From assembly GCA_934230685.1 (NCBI GenBank), contig CAKQFF010000024.1, positions 1 to 18,778 of the forward strand: 18,778 nucleotides of DNA, read 5' to 3'. Every line of letters starts with the position of its first letter. The first letter of the stretch is position 1. Positions 14,412 through 18,778 of this stretch are shown piece by piece. Source of the DNA: an uncultured Prevotella sp. Its GTDB lineage: Bacteria; Bacteroidota; Bacteroidia; Bacteroidales; Bacteroidaceae. The translations under genes were made by a program, and so were the position numbers. The notes below the pieces were generated by a model. It was not told where the DNA came from. It saw nothing but the letters and a program-made list of their open reading frames with translations, and ran no database searches.

Positions 14412-15479
14412 ATGTTTTGGCTTATGAATGAAGACGCAATAGAAACAGAGAAGCATACTTCTTTATTGAAAGGATGTAGTTCTTTTTTTCTGACAAGTTC
14501 TGCCTTATCATGTTTTAATGGTTGGAAAAACCGAAAGAACTTAATAAAAAACGCTGTCGCCAATGAAAAATTCCAAAAAAAATTACAACGGCAGAAAGAA
14601 ATCTACGAGGACAATAAAGAGGCTGAGGAATGGGCTTTCAGATTTTGGTTAAGAGGGGAACAGCGCAAGTTTGCACAAACAGAAAATATACGTAAACTCG
14701 AAAATGATCTTCAAAAAGCGGATTTACAAATGTTTTTCAAAGACTGGCCTCTGCAAATTTCAATAGAAGCCCTTAACGATAAACGTAAGAAGACTACCTC
14801 TGAGTTTATCCCTATGAGTATAGTTGTTGGCAAACATTCTAAAGGGAATGTAAAAGACCCTCTGTCTGTTTTGTATGACTCTCTTGTAGATGATATAAAA
14901 TCTGTTCTTACTACATTAGGCATAAATGAGTCTTGTATATACAGGTTCAAGGAAAACACTAATATATATGGAGGTGCAGCTTTGGCATATATATATTCCA
15001 TGATGAGTACTTTTCCCGTAGTCGTCATTTTACCATCCATTGATGTACGTCATGGAAAATTTAATATATCCATTGGTATATGGAATCAAGATTCGCTTTT
15101 TCCTCTTCAAAAAAGGGTGTTCTCCTTAGACTTTGATTCTTATCGTATCTTTTCTGATAAAGAATATCTCAATTATAAGGTGAATGAAATTAAAATGTAT
15201 TATATTGCACTTTCTGCTATCATGAACGACTCGTACTCTTTAATAGAGAATGACAGAGGTCTTGCTTTTCCGGCATATGCAATCCAAAAAAACATCTTGT
15301 CAACTTATCCTCGAATTGTGGATTTTGCGATAGCGGAATACCAATCATTACTCTTAACTTGTAAATGTGCAACAAGGGACAATACATCTACAAAAGATAC
15401 TTTTTCAATGCCATATAGCCTATACGAGCAGCGTATAGGAAAAGTCCTTTTAAAAGCTATTGGAACATTAAAATCGTAG
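14412..15479 (+). CDS. Unrecognised protein, N-terminal hydrophobic and coiled-coil segments
   Basis: I do not recognise this 355-residue protein. Residues about 18-38 are hydrophobic with two cysteines (LLKGCSSFFLTSSALSCFNG) and could contact a membrane. Residues about 40-110 are charged and helical with coiled-coil character (NEKFQKKLQRQKEIYEDNKE, then RKLENDLQKADLQ). After DWPLQIS (111-117) comes a mixed alpha/beta region with a buried strand pair: STFPVVVILPSI (199-210) and GKFNISIGIWNQD (215-227), then helices to the end. The same order (coiled coil, xPLxIS, strand, strand, helices) appears in the next gene, so the two look like diverged paralogs. The start at 14412 is 3 bp after the protease stop; an alternative ATG lies at 14424 (codon 5). 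Position between a protease and a dynamin-like GTPase implies a shared pathway. Confidence 0.75.
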   Translation: MFWLMNEDAIETEKHTSLLKGCSSFFLTSSALSCFNGWKNRKNLIKNAVANEKFQKKLQRQKEIYEDNKEAEEWAFRFWLRGEQRKFAQTENIRKLENDLQKADLQMFFKDWPLQISIEALNDKRKKTTSEFIPMSIVVGKHSKGNVKDPLSVLYDSLVDDIKSVLTTLGINESCIYRFKENTNIYGGAALAYIYSMMSTFPVVVILPSIDVRHGKFNISIGIWNQDSLFPLQKRVFSLDFDSYRIFSDKEYLNYKVNEIKMYYIALSAIMNDSYSLIENDRGLAFPAYAIQKNILSTYPRIVDFAIAEYQSLLLTCKCATRDNTSTKDTFSMPYSLYEQRIGKVLLKAIGTLKS

Positions 15480-15485
15480 AACAAT

Positions 15486-16778
15486 ATGGCTATAGGAACA
15501 ATAATAACAATGGGTGTTCAAATAGGCGTCTCGCTTATCAATCAACATTACAACAAAAAGAATCTTGAAGATATAAAGAAGATTCAGCAGAAAGCAAAAT
15601 CGGATATCCAAAAGAATATGTTGGAACGAGATTACCAAAAATTTCAAAGGTCTTGTGAATACCAATATAAAATCGAGGAGGAATCACATGCAGAACGGCT
15701 AAAAGCAATAGAGAATGAGTTTCTTTCTTCGTTTGACAAAATGGCGCATAACGCTAATCTTGTTTCGCATTATCCGCTAAATATAAGTCCGTATATTATA
15801 AGTCGTTCTGTTATACCAATAAATGGGACCCAATTCAAACATTCACGACAGGAGGTGTTTTGTGTGCTTACAAACAGTAATGACAAGGTCTTTAATAAAG
15901 AGGTTGTACCTTATGTTGATGATACTTTATGCAATTTGATTGCGTCTTATTGGAATAAAGACAGTCTGCATACCATGTGTTATTTCTCAAATACATGGAA
16001 CGAATGTCTTTCTTTTTGTGACGAAGATATAGACAATCTGAAATCTACGATAGCAACTCCGACTATTGCTGTCACTCCATATTTTGAAAAGAATGAAGAG
16101 GGAGGATATTTACTCATTGTTAAACTAAATATGTGGGGAATAGGCTCTGAAGTATCTTGCCAATTATCCACAGGAATTCAATTCGACACAATTCCGATCA
16201 AGTATTCAACACAAGAAATAGATAAAACTGTTGCCAAACTTATCCCCCCAATGATTTGTGCTATCGCACAAGCTATAGATGTTTATTATTGGGAGACTTA
16301 TCATCTGCCGCCTTTATTGCCTTCTCTTATTTCAGATGGTAAAATATTGCTTGATGACATAACAATGAAAAGAACCTTTAGAGAGGCTTATGTTACTTTG
16401 TATAACACACTGGTTCTTGGATGGACAAGCAACGTAGAAAAAACAATTCCTGACACCTCATTGGTCAGTGATGTTGCTTTGGTGAATCAATGCAATAATC
16501 CATACGTCAATATTAAGTTTCTTAATGACTTGTCACTCTTCATTGATTCCTCAGAAGAAATAGAGACGCTTATAAGGAATTCGTTTGTTTACTTATACGA
16601 AAGTCGTACAGGAGATAAGTATGAATCAACTTCAGCCATAAAACTCAGTCTTTTACAAAAGAGTGATATGGATTTGATTAGATTGTTGATTCGAATAGCT
16701 AAACAAACACAGAATCATCTTTTGACAGAAGATTTATTAAGTGTGGTTAAGAACAAAATACAATATTGGTCTAATTAA
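15486..16778 (+). CDS. Unrecognised protein, N-terminal membrane-like helix and coiled coil
   Basis: This 430-residue protein is also unrecognised. It opens with a glycine-containing hydrophobic helix (MAIGTIITMGVQIGVSLI, residues 1-18), too short to be certain of spanning a membrane but suited to inserting in one. Residues about 22-90 are a charged coiled coil (NLEDIKKIQQKAKSDIQKN, ESHAERLKAIENEF). Then HYPLNIS (95-101), a strand STIATPTIAVTPYF (187-200), a strand GGYLLIVKLNMWGIG (206-220), and helices with AKLIPPMICAIAQAID around 250-265. A C-terminal extension of about 110 residues, absent from the previous gene, is largely helical and ends NKIQYWSN. It lies 6 bp after the preceding gene and 13 bp before the GTPase. 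With its neighbour it forms a putative pair, perhaps two subunits of one complex. Confidence 0.75.
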   Translation: MAIGTIITMGVQIGVSLINQHYNKKNLEDIKKIQQKAKSDIQKNMLERDYQKFQRSCEYQYKIEEESHAERLKAIENEFLSSFDKMAHNANLVSHYPLNISPYIISRSVIPINGTQFKHSRQEVFCVLTNSNDKVFNKEVVPYVDDTLCNLIASYWNKDSLHTMCYFSNTWNECLSFCDEDIDNLKSTIATPTIAVTPYFEKNEEGGYLLIVKLNMWGIGSEVSCQLSTGIQFDTIPIKYSTQEIDKTVAKLIPPMICAIAQAIDVYYWETYHLPPLLPSLISDGKILLDDITMKRTFREAYVTLYNTLVLGWTSNVEKTIPDTSLVSDVALVNQCNNPYVNIKFLNDLSLFIDSSEEIETLIRNSFVYLYESRTGDKYESTSAIKLSLLQKSDMDLIRLLIRIAKQTQNHLLTEDLLSVVKNKIQYWSN

Positions 16779-16791
16779 TACATATACAACA

Positions 16792-18778
16792 ATGAAAAAC
16801 AATGAAAAAATGACTCCAGAAGAGAAAATCAATACTGCTATTGACAACTTTGAAATATTAAAAGATAATATAGACAACTTCTCTATCAGAGAACAGTTAG
16901 AAATGGCAAGCTCTATAATAAACAACTTGTCAACAGATGAGAGTGTTTTAATAACGTGTCTTGAAAATCCAAACTTATCTGAAAAAAGAAAACAATTGTT
17001 AGATTGTATTCATGAAATGCAAATGAATCTGATACAACAAAACATCAAGAAAGATGAAGATGTGTCATTTTCTGGATTTAGTGTTACAGACTTTGATAAG
17101 GCAAAGGTCGCACTTTCTGAAATGGTTGATAAGGAATTAGCTTTGAACATGTTTTCAGAAAAAGATTATCTTGCACTTTATGAAAAGATAAAAGAATGTA
17201 AGACACATGTAACTACATTGGAAGGCGTATCTTCTGATTGTAAATATAGCAAATATAAAGTGTTGCTAATGGGTGATTTCCAGTCTGGAAAAACAACTAC
17301 ATTTGATGCTTTCTGTGAAGGTCGTCATATTGGTGCAATAGGAAAAGGTGCAGCGACTTCAGCCGTGCTTATCTCAGCTACTTATGCAGAAGAAGAATCT
17401 TTTATAATTCATTGGAAACATAAAGAACAATTTTATGCCATTTTTGAGAGAATCAAACAATACTTACAAGACTTTGATTGGAAATCGTTTAGTTTAGACG
17501 ATGCTCAATCAAGAAATCTGCTTTACAACGAAATCGAAAATGTTAGACAGAGCAAGAACTGCCCTGATGTGGGAAAAGGTGATTCAAAGTTTCTCATGTT
17601 ATGTAGCTTTATCTTGAAATATTATGACACAACAAAGTTGCAAGAGAAGAAATCATCACTAAAATCTGTATCTGAAATCTCAGAAATAACAAAGTTTCCA
17701 GATAAATCTGAATCTACATGGCAAAAATTTGGTGTTGACAAGTTCACCGTAGATGATGTGATTTTTACTTTTATTGATAAAGTGGATTGTTATGTCCCTT
17801 CTAAGGTTTTAAAGAATCTAAATTGCACTATTATTGACAGTCCGGGATTGTTTAATAGTGCGTATGACACAATGGTAACGGAAATGGCTATGAGGGAGGC
17901 TAATGCCATAATGTTCATTCTTCCTTACTACAAAGGTATGGGAAAAGACATTTGCCAGTCTCTTTATACCATAAAAGACAATTATCCGGATGTTCATCGT
18001 AAATTGTTTATTGTGAACAACTTGAAATTTACTGATGACAATGATTTCTTTGATTCAAATTGTGATCAAATAGAGAGTATGTTTGGTGCAGAAAAGCACG
18101 TTTATCCATACGATGGTAAATTAGCCTATTTTACTCAATTGAAAAAGTTATATACCTCCGAGTTGGCATCTCAACGAGACTATGACCATTTAATGACTGT
18201 AGAAATAAAAACATTTGGAAAGGCTACAGGAAAGAAAGTCTTTGAAAATTTTGAGGATGCATGGAAGTATCATACTAAGAAGTATGAAATGGAGGGGAAT
18301 TCTATTGATGAAATTCTTGAAACCAGCGGTTTTGAGAGGATCACTAAAGAACTCAAGCAATTTATTGCACATAATGAATCTTATGCAGTTATCGTTTCTA
18401 ACGGATTGCTTCCGATGAGGCATGAAATGGTGTCCATAGCAAACAGCTTGTTGAGAAGTTATATAGAACCATACAACACTTCACATGATAGATTAGTTGA
18501 GATTTGGGAAAAACGAATAGAAATTGCTACAAAGTTCCAGGAATATGTAAGAACAGAGGCTAAAAAGAAATTGTTTGAAACCAAAGAAAACCTCAGTTCT
18601 TTGCTTGACCGTATGGCAGAAGAGGAATATTCGAAACTATTTACATATGATTTTTATACAAGACTTACTGAAGAGATCTCGGGTGTCCTTTATGATAATA
18701 AAAAAGATTTAATGGTGACAAAAACAATATTTAAAACAAATAAAGAGGAGTTTAAGAAAAGATTTTCAAGAATTTCTT
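16792..18778 (+). CDS. Dynamin-like GTPase, 3' end outside the window
   Basis: The frame is open from an ATG at 16792 to the last base, giving 662 residues so far. A second ATG lies at codon 7. Residues 1-155 are helical. The GTPase domain has P-loop GDFQSGKT (161-168), a probable switch-I threonine T189 in GKGAATSAV, and the G3 motif DSPG (349-352) in CTIIDSPGLF. About 160 residues lie between switch I and G3, far more than in a typical dynamin. The G4 position reads NNLK (409-412) rather than N/T-K-x-D, so guanine specificity is uncertain. After about 450 the protein is helical, as expected for a dynamin-type stalk or bundle; any membrane-binding paddle would be in the missing part. Bacterial dynamin-like proteins remodel or protect membranes, some against phage. 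It ends the visible operon and was placed here by reading through to the window edge. Confidence 0.8.
   Translation, partial: MKNNEKMTPEEKINTAIDNFEILKDNIDNFSIREQLEMASSIINNLSTDESVLITCLENPNLSEKRKQLLDCIHEMQMNLIQQNIKKDEDVSFSGFSVTDFDKAKVALSEMVDKELALNMFSEKDYLALYEKIKECKTHVTTLEGVSSDCKYSKYKVLLMGDFQSGKTTTFDAFCEGRHIGAIGKGAATSAVLISATYAEEESFIIHWKHKEQFYAIFERIKQYLQDFDWKSFSLDDAQSRNLLYNEIENVRQSKNCPDVGKGDSKFLMLCSFILKYYDTTKLQEKKSSLKSVSEISEITKFPDKSESTWQKFGVDKFTVDDVIFTFIDKVDCYVPSKVLKNLNCTIIDSPGLFNSAYDTMVTEMAMREANAIMFILPYYKGMGKDICQSLYTIKDNYPDVHRKLFIVNNLKFTDDNDFFDSNCDQIESMFGAEKHVYPYDGKLAYFTQLKKLYTSELASQRDYDHLMTVEIKTFGKATGKKVFENFEDAWKYHTKKYEMEGNSIDEILETSGFERITKELKQFIAHNESYAVIVSNGLLPMRHEMVSIANSLLRSYIEPYNTSHDRLVEIWEKRIEIATKFQEYVRTEAKKKLFETKENLSSLLDRMAEEEYSKLFTYDFYTRLTEEISGVLYDNKKDLMVTKTIFKTNKEEFKKRFSRIS

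Noticed and set aside
1..18778. Transposase, integrase, tRNA or rRNA genes
   Set aside because: I looked for them as evidence of a mobile element or its attachment site and recognised none in the window.

Overview
The window looks like a Bacteroidales chromosome, most likely Prevotella/Segatella-like. The evidence is its AT-rich composition, several promoters with the Bacteroidetes -7 box TAnnTTTG, a type V (FimA/Mfa-type) fimbrial operon, Bacteroidales-style lipoproteins, and a secreted thioredoxin-fold protein ending in a type IX-like sorting tail. It is an accessory region, with fragments of dead genes and repeat-rich spacers between intact transcription units.

Layout. A terminator at 79-118 is followed by a lone AAA15-type ATPase (330-1649) with a short leftover reading frame behind it, then a transglutaminase-fold lipoprotein (1879-3087) closed by a 16-bp hairpin. 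After a structured 0.4 kb spacer comes a four-gene fimbrial operon on + (3539-7525): a minimal OmpA-like protein, a DUF5119/FimB-Mfa2-like anchor lipoprotein, and two tandemly duplicated fimbrillins, the second carrying a FISUMP-like C-terminal domain. Hairpins and a gene remnant fill 7531-7861. On the minus strand lies a two-gene operon (DUF2442-HTH protein, then an AlbA_2/divergent ATPase). Its near-consensus promoter has a perfect interrupted palindrome exactly inside the spacer, so it is probably autoregulated. Upstream of it sits the C-terminal stump of another AlbA_2-family gene (10005-10412), then about 300 bp packed with repeat families, then an Omp28-like secreted protein on minus (10785-12707).

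The most interesting part is the right third. A long-leader transcript appears to start near 13036 and feeds a tight operon (gaps of 3, 6 and 13 bp): a papain/C39-like cysteine protease with an acidic disordered tail (13416-14408), two unrecognised proteins with N-terminal hydrophobic and coiled-coil segments that look like distant paralogs (14412-15479 and 15486-16778), and a large dynamin-like GTPase that runs off the window (16792-18778). Protease, two putative membrane-associated helical proteins and a dynamin-like GTPase in one operon, next to defence-type genes, is a good candidate for an undescribed conflict or membrane-surveillance system. That function is inference. The gene content and spacing are read directly from the sequence.
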